Assembly: GCA_023400405.1 (NCBI GenBank)
Contig: JAEXFD010000064.1
Coordinates: 62,001 to 126,000, forward strand
Origin: Pseudomonadota bacterium
GTDB taxonomy: Bacteria; Pseudomonadota; Alphaproteobacteria; Sphingomonadales; Sphingomonadaceae
Length of the DNA: 64,000 nt
Direction of reading: 5' to 3'
Below the pieces are notes generated by a model. That model had not been told where the DNA came from, made no database searches, and saw nothing but the letters and a program-made list of their open reading frames with translations. A program made the position numbers and the translations under genes. Shown here piece by piece: positions 24,617-33,901 of the stretch (position 1 is the first letter of the stretch; each line of letters starts with the position of its first letter).

Positions 24617-25780
24617 ATGAAGTCGACCTTCCGCCGCGCATCGCGGCCATCGCTCGTCGCCGCCGCCACCGCGGTGCTGATCGCCCCCACCGCCGGCCTC
24701 GCGGACCCGCCGACGACGCAATATGGTCTCGCCTGGGAAGAGACGTTCAGCGGCACCAGCGTCGATACGGCCAAGTGGAACTTCAGGACCGACGTCAAGG
24801 CACTGAGCGCCCAGCTCGCCGCCAATGCAGTGATCGACAATGGCCAGCTCAGCCTGTTGATGAAGCAGGAGAATGTCAGCGGAAAGAGCTATACCGGCGC
24901 CGGCATCGTGTCGAAACAGGCATTCGGCTATGGCTATTTCGAGGTGCGCGCCAAGAACACCACCAGCACGGGTTGGCACAACAGCTTCTGGATGATGGCC
25001 GGCGACGGCAGCACCACCTTCGGCGCCGGGCGCTATCTCGAGATCGACCAGGCCGAGATCGACACGGCCGATCGCACGCACATTCCCAGCGGCCTGCAGA
25101 TCTGGAACGGCACGACCAGCGGCTCGCCGATCGGCGGACCGCGCTGCACCACCTACGCCGCGGGCATCGACCTGACGGCCGCCTACCACACTTATGGCGC
25201 CGATTGGCGCGAGGGCGCGATCGACTTCTATTTCGACGGGATCAAATATTGCACCGAGCCCTATTCGACCACCAGCTATCGCCAGGATCCGATCAACATC
25301 TGGCTGACGGCGATCGCCTATCAGAACCCGGTCTCGGTGGGCGGCACGCCGCAATATTACGACACGGTCCGCTTCTACAAGAAGGACCAGTACGTCATGA
25401 ATGGCCGCTACGGCTATAGCGAGAGCGGCACGGGCTGGGCGGATTCGACGATCGCCGGCTTCGGCCTCATCCCGCAGCGCTATTCATGCACCGCCGGCGC
25501 GAAATCGACTTATGCGCCTGGCTTCAATCAGTCGGGCAATTACCACGTCTATCTCTGGAAGACGGTCAACGCCAATGCCGACACGGCAGGCGAGGTCAAG
25601 GTCATGGACGCGTCGGGCACCACGACGACGACGATCAATTTCACGACGGGAACGTCGGGTTGGGTCGATCTCGGCACGCATGCCTTCGTTGCGGGCACGA
25701 GCGATCCGGCGATCGGCGTGACCAACACCCTGCATTCGGGCTGTCAACGCGCCGGTGCGGTCAAGTTCGTCCGGGTCTGA
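24617..25780 (+). CDS. Glycoside hydrolase family 16 enzyme with C-terminal beta-sandwich
   Basis: A 387-residue secreted endoglycanase. A signal peptide (1-29) precedes the GH16 jelly roll (about 35-270). The catalytic signature is EIDQAE, with nucleophile Glu142, Asp144 and acid/base Glu147. It lacks the extra Met of the beta-bulge form (ExDxxE), as in agarases, carrageenases and some porphyranases. The C-terminal part (about 290-387; HVYLWKTVNANADTAGEV) resembles golvesin/xanthan-lyase-type carbohydrate-binding domains. It is divergent from the esterase and just ahead of a small Pro-rich membrane protein. A GGAGAGGAG ribosome site supports the ATG. Substrate could be a beta-1,3/1,4-glucan or a galactan. 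Confidence 0.88.
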   Translation: MKSTFRRASRPSLVAAATAVLIAPTAGLADPPTTQYGLAWEETFSGTSVDTAKWNFRTDVKALSAQLAANAVIDNGQLSLLMKQENVSGKSYTGAGIVSKQAFGYGYFEVRAKNTTSTGWHNSFWMMAGDGSTTFGAGRYLEIDQAEIDTADRTHIPSGLQIWNGTTSGSPIGGPRCTTYAAGIDLTAAYHTYGADWREGAIDFYFDGIKYCTEPYSTTSYRQDPINIWLTAIAYQNPVSVGGTPQYYDTVRFYKKDQYVMNGRYGYSESGTGWADSTIAGFGLIPQRYSCTAGAKSTYAPGFNQSGNYHVYLWKTVNANADTAGEVKVMDASGTTTTTINFTTGTSGWVDLGTHAFVAGTSDPAIGVTNTLHSGCQRAGAVKFVRV

Positions 25781-25800
25781 AGCGAGAGGGGCGCCGCCGC

Positions 25801-26085
25801 ATGTCCAGCCGCCTCGTCCTCGCGCTTGCAGGGATATTGCTGGCAGCCGCCGTCGGCGGCGCCCTCTACTTCACCTCTTCGCCGCCCCCCGCGAAAACCG
25901 GCGTGGTCAGGATCGAGCCTGCACCGCCGAGCAAAGCAACGATCATAGCGCCGCCAGAGGCTCCTCCGTCGCTATCGCCCCCCAGTCCGAGACCGACGAG
26001 CGAGCCGGGAATTGATCCACCCGCGCCGCCTCAGGAGCCCAACTCGCCCAATTATGCGAAGATGGGAGTGCAACCGGCGATATGA
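25801..26085 (+). CDS. Small membrane-anchored Pro-rich protein
   Basis: A 94-residue protein with one N-terminal membrane helix (about 5-25, VLALAGILLAAAVGGALYF) and a Pro/Ser-rich tail (about 27-85) that would extend into the periplasm. No domain is recognised. The ATG at 25801 has GAGAGGGG upstream and starts 20 bp after the GH16 stop, so it is probably cotranscribed. Low complexity makes a function call impossible. It is real as judged by position, ribosome site and codon use, but short. Confidence 0.55.
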   Translation: MSSRLVLALAGILLAAAVGGALYFTSSPPPAKTGVVRIEPAPPSKATIIAPPEAPPSLSPPSPRPTSEPGIDPPAPPQEPNSPNYAKMGVQPAI

Positions 26086-26156
26086 GCCGAGGACGGATGG
26101 TGATGCCCGCAAATAACGGCGCTCGCGGGCCCGCGCGCCCGGTCGCCCGGTCGCCT

Positions 26157-27170
26157 TCAACCCCCGCAGGATTCGCGCACGATCAACTCGGTGGGCAGGC
26201 GCTTGCTTTCCTGGTGGCCGTCCTTGTCCATGATCCGCGAGACGAGCAGGCGGCCGGCCTCGAACGTGTCCTGGCGGATCGTGGTCAGCGTCGGCGTGCT
26301 GAGGCGGCTGAGCAGCATGTCGTCATAGCCGACGACCGAGACCTGCTCGGGCACCGAGACGCCGGCACGGCGCAGCGCCTGCATCGCGCCGAGCGCGATC
26401 AGGTCGCTGCTGGCGACGATGCCGTCGAAGGGCACGCCGCGGCGGAGTAGCCCGCTGACCGCGGCGAAGGCCGATTCGAGTTCGAACTCGACCGTCAGCA
26501 TCCGTTCGGGCGCCGCTTCCAGCCCGCTTTCCTCGAGCGCGTCGAGATAGCCGCGGCGGCGCTGCTGCGCTTCGGGATCGCTGCCGCCGAGGAAGACGAT
26601 CTGCTGCCGCCCCAGGCGGGCGAGGTGCAGCGTCGCGCGACGCCCGCCGAGCAGATTGTCCGAACCGATCGAGCAATAGAGCTGGCCGGGCATCTGCGCG
26701 CCCCAGACGACGAAGCGCGCATTGGTCTCCACCAGCCGGTTGAACGCGTCGTGCAGCGCGCTTTGCCCGAGGAAGATCACGCCGTCCGCGCGGCTGGTGG
26801 TGGCGGCGATCACCAGATCGTCGAAGCTGGTCGGCGAGGTATGGCTGACGGTGAAATCGCAATCCCGTTCTCGCGCCGCCTCGCCGATATGGGCGAGCAG
26901 CTCGAGGAAGAAGGGGTGCGAGAGCGGCAGCGGCCGCCCGCGCGTCACGGGCGTGACGATCGCGATCGATCCGACCGCGCCGATCGGCGCCGCGGTCATC
27001 GTCGGCTTGAACGGATAGTCATGGTCGCGCGCCAACGCCCAGACGCGCTGCTTGGTGCGCGTGCTGATCAGCGGATGATCGTTGAGCGCGCGCGACACGG
27101 TCGACACCGACACGCCCGCCATCGCCGCCAGATCCTGCAAGGTGGTATTGTTGTTGCTATTGCTGCCCAT
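26157..27170 (-). CDS. LacI-family sugar regulator
   Basis: A 337-residue LacI/GalR repressor. The helix-turn-helix is LQDLAAMAGVSVSTVSRALN (about 10-29), with the hinge and a periplasmic-binding-protein-like effector domain (about 65-335). The ATG at 27170 begins the standard N-terminus; longer frames are not conserved. It is divergent from the GPH carrier gene, 60 bp away. The palindrome ATGCAAGCTTGCAT at 28709, upstream of the receptor gene, is the obvious operator candidate. The natural inducer is likely a glucoside or maltooligosaccharide, given the GH97 enzyme in the cluster. Confidence 0.93.
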   Translation of the reverse strand: MGSNSNNNTTLQDLAAMAGVSVSTVSRALNDHPLISTRTKQRVWALARDHDYPFKPTMTAAPIGAVGSIAIVTPVTRGRPLPLSHPFFLELLAHIGEAARERDCDFTVSHTSPTSFDDLVIAATTSRADGVIFLGQSALHDAFNRLVETNARFVVWGAQMPGQLYCSIGSDNLLGGRRATLHLARLGRQQIVFLGGSDPEAQQRRRGYLDALEESGLEAAPERMLTVEFELESAFAAVSGLLRRGVPFDGIVASSDLIALGAMQALRRAGVSVPEQVSVVGYDDMLLSRLSTPTLTTIRQDTFEAGRLLVSRIMDKDGHQESKRLPTELIVRESCGG

Positions 27171-27230
27171 CGGACCCAAGCTGACCGGGAGGTCGGAACC
27201 CGGCCCTTTTAGCCCATCGGGAGGGGGCCT

Positions 27231-28709
27231 TTGCAAGCGATCAGGGCGCGATCGCCGCGCGCCGCCGGCTGGCAGCTCTGGAACATGTGCCTGGGCCTGT
27301 TCGGCGTGCAGGTCGTCTGGGGCCTGCAGAACGTCAACACCAGCCGCATCTTCCAGACGCTCGGCGCCGATGTCGACGAGTTGGCCTTGCTGTGGATCGC
27401 CGCGCCGATCACCGGGCTGATCGTCCAGCCGGTGATCGGCCATCTCAGCGATCGGACCTGGGGCCGGTTCGGGCGGCGGCGGCCCTATATCGTCGCGGGT
27501 GCGCTGCTCACCGCGACGGCGCTAGTCGCGATGCCGAGCGTCACCACGCTCTGGTCCGCCTCGCTGATGCTGTGGCTGCTCACCGGCGCGATCAACGTCG
27601 CGATGGAGCCGTTCCGTGCGCTCGTCGCCGATACGCTGCCCGAGCCGCGCCGCACCTCGGCCTTTGCGCTCCAGGTCTTCTTCATCGGAGCGGGCGCGGT
27701 GTTCGCTTCGGCGCTGCCCTGGATGCTGAGCAACGGGTGGGGTGTCCGCGATCCGGTCGACAGCGCCTATGCCATCGGGGCGGTGGCGCTGCTGCTAAGC
27801 GTCGGCTGGTCGGTGGCGACCACCTCCGAGCGCCCGCCCGACCAGCTCGCCGCCGCGCCGGGCCAGCCGGTCCTGCCCGACGTGCCGAGCCCGAGCGGGA
27901 CCGCCGCGCTCGTCCTGAGCGGGATCGGCTGGACGCTGGGCGGCGGCGCGCTGGCGGGGATCACCGCCTGGCTGGGGGCGGCGCGCGAACTCTATCTCGT
28001 CGCGGGAATCGCGGCGCTGTTCGGGCTGCTCCAGCTCGGCGCAGTGGCGCTGCGCCGCAGCGGCCGCCGCTCGATCGGCGTGATCGTGATCGTCGAGGAC
28101 ATCCTGCACATGCCACCGGTGCTGCGACGGCTGGCGGTGGTGCAGTTCTTCACCTGGTTCGGCATGTTCGCGCTGTGGGTCTATGCGATCCCCACCGTCG
28201 CCGCGCTGGACTTCGGCACCGCCGATGCGGCCTCGCCCGCCTATCGCGCGAGCGCGGATTGGGTCGGCATCCTGTTTGCCGAATATAATGGCGTGGCAGC
28301 GGTGGCGGCCCTGCTGCTCCCAGGCCTTGCCGGCGCGATCGGGCGGAGGGCCTGCCATGCCTTGTGCCTTGCCGCCGGCGCGCTCGGGCTGCTCGGCTTC
28401 GCGACCGTCCACCAGGCCGGCAGCCTCTGGATGCCCGCGCTCGGGATCGGCATCGCCTGGGCGGCGATCCTGTCGCTGCCTTATGCGATGCTCTCCGATG
28501 GCGTGCCGGCGCTGAAGATGGGCGTCTATATGGGCATCCACAACATCTTCATCGTGCTGCCCCAGCTCTTCGCCTCGGCGACGATGGGCTTCCTCGTGCG
28601 CGGGCCCTTTGCGGGCCAGGCCGCCGGCGCGCTCGCCAGCGGGGCCGCGGCGCTGGCGATTGCCGCCATCCTCGCGCTCACGATTCCCGCGGCCCGGCCC
28701 AGGAATTAA
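27231..28709 (+). CDS. GPH-type sugar:cation symporter (MFS)
   Basis: A 492-residue carrier with 12 predicted membrane helices of the glycoside-pentoside-hexuronide kind. The segment GHLSDRTWGRFGRRRPYI (about 64-81) between helices 2 and 3 is typical. It starts with TTG at 27231 after GGGAGGGGG; the next ATG lies inside the first helix, so TTG is the likely start. The start codon overlaps TTGCAAGCGATC, whose last 11 bases recur in the receptor promoter region. It would import the di- or oligosaccharide that enters through the receptor at 28894. A C-terminal Gly/Ala-rich helix ends 180 bp before the receptor. Confidence 0.9.
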   Translation: MQAIRARSPRAAGWQLWNMCLGLFGVQVVWGLQNVNTSRIFQTLGADVDELALLWIAAPITGLIVQPVIGHLSDRTWGRFGRRRPYIVAGALLTATALVAMPSVTTLWSASLMLWLLTGAINVAMEPFRALVADTLPEPRRTSAFALQVFFIGAGAVFASALPWMLSNGWGVRDPVDSAYAIGAVALLLSVGWSVATTSERPPDQLAAAPGQPVLPDVPSPSGTAALVLSGIGWTLGGGALAGITAWLGAARELYLVAGIAALFGLLQLGAVALRRSGRRSIGVIVIVEDILHMPPVLRRLAVVQFFTWFGMFALWVYAIPTVAALDFGTADAASPAYRASADWVGILFAEYNGVAAVAALLLPGLAGAIGRRACHALCLAAGALGLLGFATVHQAGSLWMPALGIGIAWAAILSLPYAMLSDGVPALKMGVYMGIHNIFIVLPQLFASATMGFLVRGPFAGQAAGALASGAAALAIAAILALTIPAARPRN

Positions 28710-28828
28710 TGCAAGCTTGCATAAACGAGTAACGTGGAATCGCAGAGCTCAGGGTCAAAGCGTTGCTCACTCTCTTGCAAATTACGCTTGCGCGGAATGC
28801 AAAAATACGCAAATCAGTGCAAGCGATC
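28706..28828 (+). promoter_or_regulatory. LacI-type operator upstream of the receptor gene
   Basis: ATGCAAGCTTGCAT at 28709-28722 is a perfect 14-bp palindrome with A/T flanks, the form expected of a LacI-family operator. Further half-sites lie downstream: CGCTTGC near 28788 and TGCAAGCGATC at 28818-28828; the same 11-mer occurs at 27232-27242, at the carrier start codon. The regulator at 26157 is the natural candidate. Confidence 0.6.
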
Positions 28829-28893
28829 GGAGCGGGATGGGACCTGCTGCGACGGGCCACCGCGACAGGCGGGGCAGAAATGGGGAGGATAAG

Positions 28894-31800
28894 ATGAGAA
28901 ATCTCGATTCGCGTATCCGGCTTCGTGCGCTGTGCGGCGGCGTCTCGCTCTGCGCGATGCTCGCAAGCTTCGGCGCGACCGCGCAGGCGCAGACGGCGGA
29001 TGGCGCGTCCGTGCCGGCACAGCAATCCGCCGAAAGCGACGATTCGGACCCCGGCATCGTCGTGGTCGGCGTGCGGGCGGCGCTCGCCACGTCGCAGAAC
29101 ATCAAGAAGAACGCCGATACCTTCGTCGATTCGATCACCTCGACCGACATCGGCGCCTTCCCCGACAAGTCCGCATCCGAAGCGCTGGCGCGCGTGCCCG
29201 GCATCACCGTCAACCGCCTCCAGGCCGCCGACGACAGCACCCACCCCTCGGGCGAGCCGACCGGCGTGCTGATCCGCGGACTCACCCAGGTCCGCACCGA
29301 ATTCAACGGCCGCGACAGCTTCTCGGCCGATTCGGCCCGCGGCCTCCAGTTCAACGACGTCTCGCCCGAGCTGCTTGCAGGCGTCGATGCCTATAAGAAC
29401 CAGACCGCGGACATGATCGAAGGCGGCATCGCCGGCACGGTCGATCTGCGCACCCGGCTGCCCTTCGATCAGAAGGGCACGCTGATCACCGGCAATTTCC
29501 GCTACAATTACGGCGACCGCTCGGGGCGCTGGACGCCCGAATTTTCGGGCCTGTTCAGCGGCAACTGGCAGACGCCGATCGGCCGCTTCGGCCTGCTCGC
29601 CTCCTATGCCCAGAGCCATGTCGTGACGCGCACGGAAAGCGTGATCATGGACAAGATCGACACCTATTGCTCGGCCGGCTTCGGCACACCGAGCGCGGCG
29701 TCGATGAGCGGCGGCACCGTCAACTGCACCGCCAATCCCTTTGGCGGCACCGGCTTCGCCTACGCCCCCGACGGCGTCCGCTATTCGCAGACCGATTACG
29801 ACCGCAAGCGGCGCGGTATCGCGCTGGCCGCGCAATATGAGAACAACTCCGGCACCCTGCGCGCCACCGCGCAGTTCATCGACTCGCACTATCGCAACGC
29901 CTGGTACGAGCGCGCGAGCCACGCGATCCTCGACGGCAATTATTTCGGCACTCCCGCCTTCAACCCGCGCACCTCGACCACGCTCGGCCCCGCCGACGGC
30001 ACCGGTACGCTCAAGTTCGGCGCGGACCGCATGCTCGAATCGGGCACGCTGACTCAGCCGCACGGCAGCTTCAGCGGCACCTATGAGAGCGTCCAGGCCG
30101 CGATCAACGCAGGCTCGGCCGTCGCCGGCATTCCGTTCGTCAATTATTGCGGCGCCGGGGCGAACTGCACGACGCTGCGCGACGGCCTCTACCTTCAGAA
30201 CGAAGCCCGCAAGTTCGGCCATAGCGAAGGCACGCGCGACTTTTCGGCCAACATCAAATGGGATCCGAGCGAGCGACTGCACGTCAGTCTCGACGGGCAG
30301 TATATCAACGCCTCGACCTACAATAACGACATCCTGGTCGCGACCGGATCGATGGCCAATTACCAGTATAGCGTGAACGACGAAGGCACGCCGCAGATCA
30401 AGCTGCTGCCGGGCTCGAACGTCAATTACGCGACCGGCGGTCTCGCCAATGCGCATAATTACTGGCTGCCCTTCATCCAGGGCCATGTCGAGGACAACAA
30501 CGCGCACGAATACGCCCTGCGCGGCGATGTCGAATATGCGCTCGGCGACGGCAGCTGGCTCGATTCGCTGAAGGTCGGTGTCCGCTATGCCGATCGCAAC
30601 CAGAAGGTGCGCTACTCGACCTTCAACTGGACGCCGGTCGCGGCGAGCTGGAACTGCAACGGCCCGGGCTTCAACATCGACAACACCACCGGCGGCGCCT
30701 ACCCGACGAATTCGGGCAATTGCGGCGGCAATGCCGGTCATCCCGCCTTCCAGGGCTACGGCGCGGGGATCTGGGAATCCTATTCGATGAATGGGTTCTA
30801 TGACGGCGCCGTTTACGAGAACGGCCCGCTCGTCTTCATGAACCGCGCGACGCTCGACGATTTCGGCAAGCTGATCAATTCGGTCGGCGCGCGCACCAAT
30901 TCGCCGATCGCGCCCGGCTACACTGCAATCTGCGACCGCACCGAAGCGACGGTGGACGACTGCTTCACCCCCGGCGAAGTGCTGAAGGTGCGCGAGCAGA
31001 CCAAGGCGGCCTATGCGATGCTGCGCTTCGGGGGCACGGACAAGACGATCTTCGGCGGCGTCAACGTCACCGGCAATGTCGGCGTGCGCGTGGTGCGGAC
31101 CGAGGAGACCAGCGACGGCAGCGTCGCCTTCCCGCAAGCCAGCATCTTCAACAATCTGCCGGCCTGCGGCACGCCGCTCAGCGGCACCGCGATCGTCAAT
31201 CCGGCTTGCTATCTGACGCCCGCGATCCTCGGCTTCGCCAATGGCGGCACCACGCCGAACAGCTACAAGACCGGCTACACCCACTGGCTGCCGAGCTTCA
31301 ACGTCCGCTTCGGCCTGGATGACAAGGACTTCATCCGCTTCGCCTATTCGCGGGCAATGTCGCGGCCCGAATTCGGCCTGTTGCGCAATACGGTGGCGAT
31401 CAATGCGCCGGTGCTAAATACCGGCCCGGATTCGCCCTATATCGTCTATAACTCGCCGACGGCGGCGCACACCGCGGCCAATGTCACCGGCTATAATTTC
31501 GTCTTCCAGGCCAATTCGGGCAATGCCGGGCTGAAACCGATCACTGCGGACCAGTTCGATCTGTCGTTCGAACGCTATATGGGCCGCAGCAGCTCGTTCA
31601 CGCTCACCGGCTTCTACAAGAAGCTGCAGAACAGCATCGCCTTCGGCCAGTTCAGCCGCACCTTCACCAACAACGGCTCGACCCAGACGGTGCAGCTGCT
31701 CGGCCCGCACAATGCCGATGACGGCGGCAAGCTGATGGGCCTCGAGGCCGCCTACCAGTCCTTCTTCACCTTCCTGCCCGGTGCGCTGAGCGGGCTCGGC

Positions 31801-32304
31801 GTGCAGCTCAACTACACCTATGTTCACCAATCGGGCATCAACAATTCGAACCTGCTCAATGCCTCGTCGAGCGGCGATGTCGGTGCAGTGGGCGCGGGCC
31901 AGCCGGCGCTGGGCGGCACCGGATCGGTGATCGACTCGCATCGCCTGGCCGGGATTTCGGACCATACGTTCAATGCGGTCGCGCTGTACGAGAAGGGGCC
32001 GGTCGGCTTCCGCCTCGCCTATAACTGGCGCTCGCGCTACCTCACCCAGAATCTCGATTGCTGCATCGGTTTGCCGGTGTTCCAGAAAGCGTCGGGTTAT
32101 CTGGACGGATCGCTGCGCTTCTCGGTCAACCGCTATGTCGAGCTCTCGCTGGACGCGACCAACCTGCTCAACACCACCAGCGTGTACGAACAGCAGATCT
32201 TCGGCGACTCGCCGGCAACGCCGGGTGCCAAGCCAGTCTATCGCGACTCCGCCTGGAGCCGCGTGGACCGCCGCTTCCAGTTCGGCGTGCGCGCCAAGTT
32301 CTGA
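28894..32304 (+). CDS. TonB-dependent receptor, LacI/halogenase cluster
   Basis: A 1136-residue outer-membrane receptor, large for the class. The signal peptide ends near AQAQ (residue 33). The TonB-box-like DPGIVVVGVRAAL (52-64) is followed by a plug (about 70-200) with EALARVPGITVNRL and GVLIRGLTQVRTEFNG segments. The long barrel has extended extracellular loops with several Cys pairs and ends in QFGVRAKF. The ATG at 28894 is preceded by GGGGAGGA. It belongs to the oligosaccharide-type receptors found beside halogenase-like genes in Caulobacter and Xanthomonas relatives (family knowledge). An intrinsic terminator follows 10 bp after the stop. Confidence 0.92.
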   Translation: MRNLDSRIRLRALCGGVSLCAMLASFGATAQAQTADGASVPAQQSAESDDSDPGIVVVGVRAALATSQNIKKNADTFVDSITSTDIGAFPDKSASEALARVPGITVNRLQAADDSTHPSGEPTGVLIRGLTQVRTEFNGRDSFSADSARGLQFNDVSPELLAGVDAYKNQTADMIEGGIAGTVDLRTRLPFDQKGTLITGNFRYNYGDRSGRWTPEFSGLFSGNWQTPIGRFGLLASYAQSHVVTRTESVIMDKIDTYCSAGFGTPSAASMSGGTVNCTANPFGGTGFAYAPDGVRYSQTDYDRKRRGIALAAQYENNSGTLRATAQFIDSHYRNAWYERASHAILDGNYFGTPAFNPRTSTTLGPADGTGTLKFGADRMLESGTLTQPHGSFSGTYESVQAAINAGSAVAGIPFVNYCGAGANCTTLRDGLYLQNEARKFGHSEGTRDFSANIKWDPSERLHVSLDGQYINASTYNNDILVATGSMANYQYSVNDEGTPQIKLLPGSNVNYATGGLANAHNYWLPFIQGHVEDNNAHEYALRGDVEYALGDGSWLDSLKVGVRYADRNQKVRYSTFNWTPVAASWNCNGPGFNIDNTTGGAYPTNSGNCGGNAGHPAFQGYGAGIWESYSMNGFYDGAVYENGPLVFMNRATLDDFGKLINSVGARTNSPIAPGYTAICDRTEATVDDCFTPGEVLKVREQTKAAYAMLRFGGTDKTIFGGVNVTGNVGVRVVRTEETSDGSVAFPQASIFNNLPACGTPLSGTAIVNPACYLTPAILGFANGGTTPNSYKTGYTHWLPSFNVRFGLDDKDFIRFAYSRAMSRPEFGLLRNTVAINAPVLNTGPDSPYIVYNSPTAAHTAANVTGYNFVFQANSGNAGLKPITADQFDLSFERYMGRSSSFTLTGFYKKLQNSIAFGQFSRTFTNNGSTQTVQLLGPHNADDGGKLMGLEAAYQSFFTFLPGALSGLGVQLNYTYVHQSGINNSNLLNASSSGDVGAVGAGQPALGGTGSVIDSHRLAGISDHTFNAVALYEKGPVGFRLAYNWRSRYLTQNLDCCIGLPVFQKASGYLDGSLRFSVNRYVELSLDATNLLNTTSVYEQQIFGDSPATPGAKPVYRDSAWSRVDRRFQFGVRAKF

Positions 32305-32314
32305 ATACCCTCCT

Positions 32315-32351
32315 TGCGCCGCCGTACTCCCTTGCGGCGGCGCAGTTTTTT
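32315..32351 (+). terminator. Intrinsic terminator between receptor and halogenase genes
   Basis: TGCGCCGCC at 32315-32323 pairs perfectly with GGCGGCGCA at 32336-32344 (12-nt loop), followed by a six-T run at 32346-32351. This is a textbook Rho-independent terminator. Its place 10 bp after the receptor stop suggests partial read-through control of the halogenase-GH97 part of the cluster. Confidence 0.82.
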
Positions 32352-32371
32352 CGAGGATCGGATGACCGGTC

Positions 32372-33901
32372 ATGTCCGGGGGTGAAGCGAGCGGACCGCT
32401 GGAGGTCGTGATCCTGGGCGGCGGCACCGCCGGCTGGATGTGCGCGGCCGGGCTGGTTCGCCATCTCGATCCGCGCGACTATCGCATCACCCTGGTCGAA
32501 TCCGACGAGATCGGTACCGTCGGCGTCGGCGAAGCCACGCTTCCCCATATCAAGCGGTTCAACGACGGCCTGGGTATCGACGAGGCCGAGTTCATGGCGG
32601 AGACCCGCGCGACCTTCAAACTCGGCATCGAGTTTCGCGACTGGGGCCGCCTCGGCGACAGCTATATCCATCCCTTCGGTGCATTCGGCGAACCCTGGGG
32701 CGGCGTTGCGTTCCAGCATCACTGGCTGCGGCTGAAGGCGGTGGGGGTGCTGGTGCGCCCGCTCGAGGCCTATAGCTTCGCCATCGCCGCGGCCCGGCGG
32801 CGCGCCTTCGACTTTCCGGACCCTGATCCCGCCTCGATCCGTTCGACCTTCTCCTATGCCTATCATTTCGATGCCGGCCGCTACGCCGCGTTCCTGCGAC
32901 GTTGGGCGATCGATCGCGGCGTCACGCGGATCGAAGGCCGTGTGGCAGAGGTCGAACGCGCTCCGCAAAGCGGCGACGTCGCAGCCCTGGCCCTGGCGGA
33001 CGGAAGCCGGGTCGAAGGCGACTTCTTCATCGATTGCAGCGGCTTCCGCGCGCTGCTGATCGGCGAAACGCTGGGCGCCCCCTGGGAGGACTGGCGCGAA
33101 TGGTTGCCCTGCGATCGCGCCTGGGCAGTGCCGAGCGAGACGGCGGCGGACTGCACGCCTTTCACCCGGGCCACCGCACGCGAGGCCGGCTGGACCTGGC
33201 GGATCCCGCTCCAGCACCGCACCGGCAACGGCTATGTCTTTTCGACGCGCTTCACGGATGAAGCGCGGGCGCGCGAACTGCTGCTGTCCGTGCTGGGCGA
33301 GCCGGCGCTCGGCGAGCCGCGGCTGCTCCGCTTCGAGGCCGGACGGCGCAGCGAGTGCTGGCGCGGCAATTGCGTCGCGATCGGGCTGGCGAGCGGCTTT
33401 CTCGAGCCGCTCGAATCGACCAGCATCTATCTGATCCAGGCCGCAGTGCAGGACCTGATCGCGTTGATGCCCGGGCGGGGCGGAAGCGACCCGAGGCTGA
33501 TCGCCGAGTTCAACCGCCTGACCGCACTGCAATATGACCGGATCCGCGACTTCCTGGTGCTCCACTATGCCGCCAATCGGCGCACGGGCCAGCCGCTCTG
33601 GGACCATGTCCGCACGATGAAGCTTCCGGACAGCCTGGCCGAGAAGATCGCGCTGTTCGAGGCGCGCGGCGCTGTGCCCGATTACCGGCTCGGCCTGTTC
33701 TCCCCCGACAGCTGGCTGGCCGTGCTCGCGGGGCAGGGGCTCGTCCCCCGCGCCTATGATCCCCTGGCCGACACGCTGCCGCTTGACACCGTGGCGGACA
33801 GGATGGCGGACTTCGCCGGGCGGATCGATGCGGCGGTGGCGACGATGCCCGATCATGCCGCGTTCCTTCGCGGCTATTGCCCGGCGGAGGTGGCGGCATG
33901 A
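32372..33901 (+). CDS. Flavin-dependent tryptophan-halogenase-like enzyme
   Basis: A 509-residue flavin-dependent halogenase of the PrnA/BrvH type. It has the FAD site GGGTAGWM (16-23), the WxWxIP motif as WTWRIP (274-279), Lys83 in TFKLGIEF corresponding to the catalytic Lys79 of PrnA, and GFLEPLEST (342-350), which holds the Glu that pairs with it. So the chemistry is complete in sequence terms. Related genes next to TonB receptors act on indole or on unknown substrates rather than making a known antibiotic. It overlaps the next gene by 4 bp (ATGA). Confidence 0.9.
   Translation: MSGGEASGPLEVVILGGGTAGWMCAAGLVRHLDPRDYRITLVESDEIGTVGVGEATLPHIKRFNDGLGIDEAEFMAETRATFKLGIEFRDWGRLGDSYIHPFGAFGEPWGGVAFQHHWLRLKAVGVLVRPLEAYSFAIAAARRRAFDFPDPDPASIRSTFSYAYHFDAGRYAAFLRRWAIDRGVTRIEGRVAEVERAPQSGDVAALALADGSRVEGDFFIDCSGFRALLIGETLGAPWEDWREWLPCDRAWAVPSETAADCTPFTRATAREAGWTWRIPLQHRTGNGYVFSTRFTDEARARELLLSVLGEPALGEPRLLRFEAGRRSECWRGNCVAIGLASGFLEPLESTSIYLIQAAVQDLIALMPGRGGSDPRLIAEFNRLTALQYDRIRDFLVLHYAANRRTGQPLWDHVRTMKLPDSLAEKIALFEARGAVPDYRLGLFSPDSWLAVLAGQGLVPRAYDPLADTLPLDTVADRMADFAGRIDAAVATMPDHAAFLRGYCPAEVAA

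Noticed and set aside
28678..31284. Open frame of about 868 codons on the minus strand, antisense to the receptor gene
   Set aside because: It mirrors the codon bias of the receptor on the other strand, has no ribosome site and no recognisable domain. Similar long antisense frames (for example around 20132-22162, 35049-37124, 41869-44316, 44099-46003 and 58577-60667) were rejected for the same reason.
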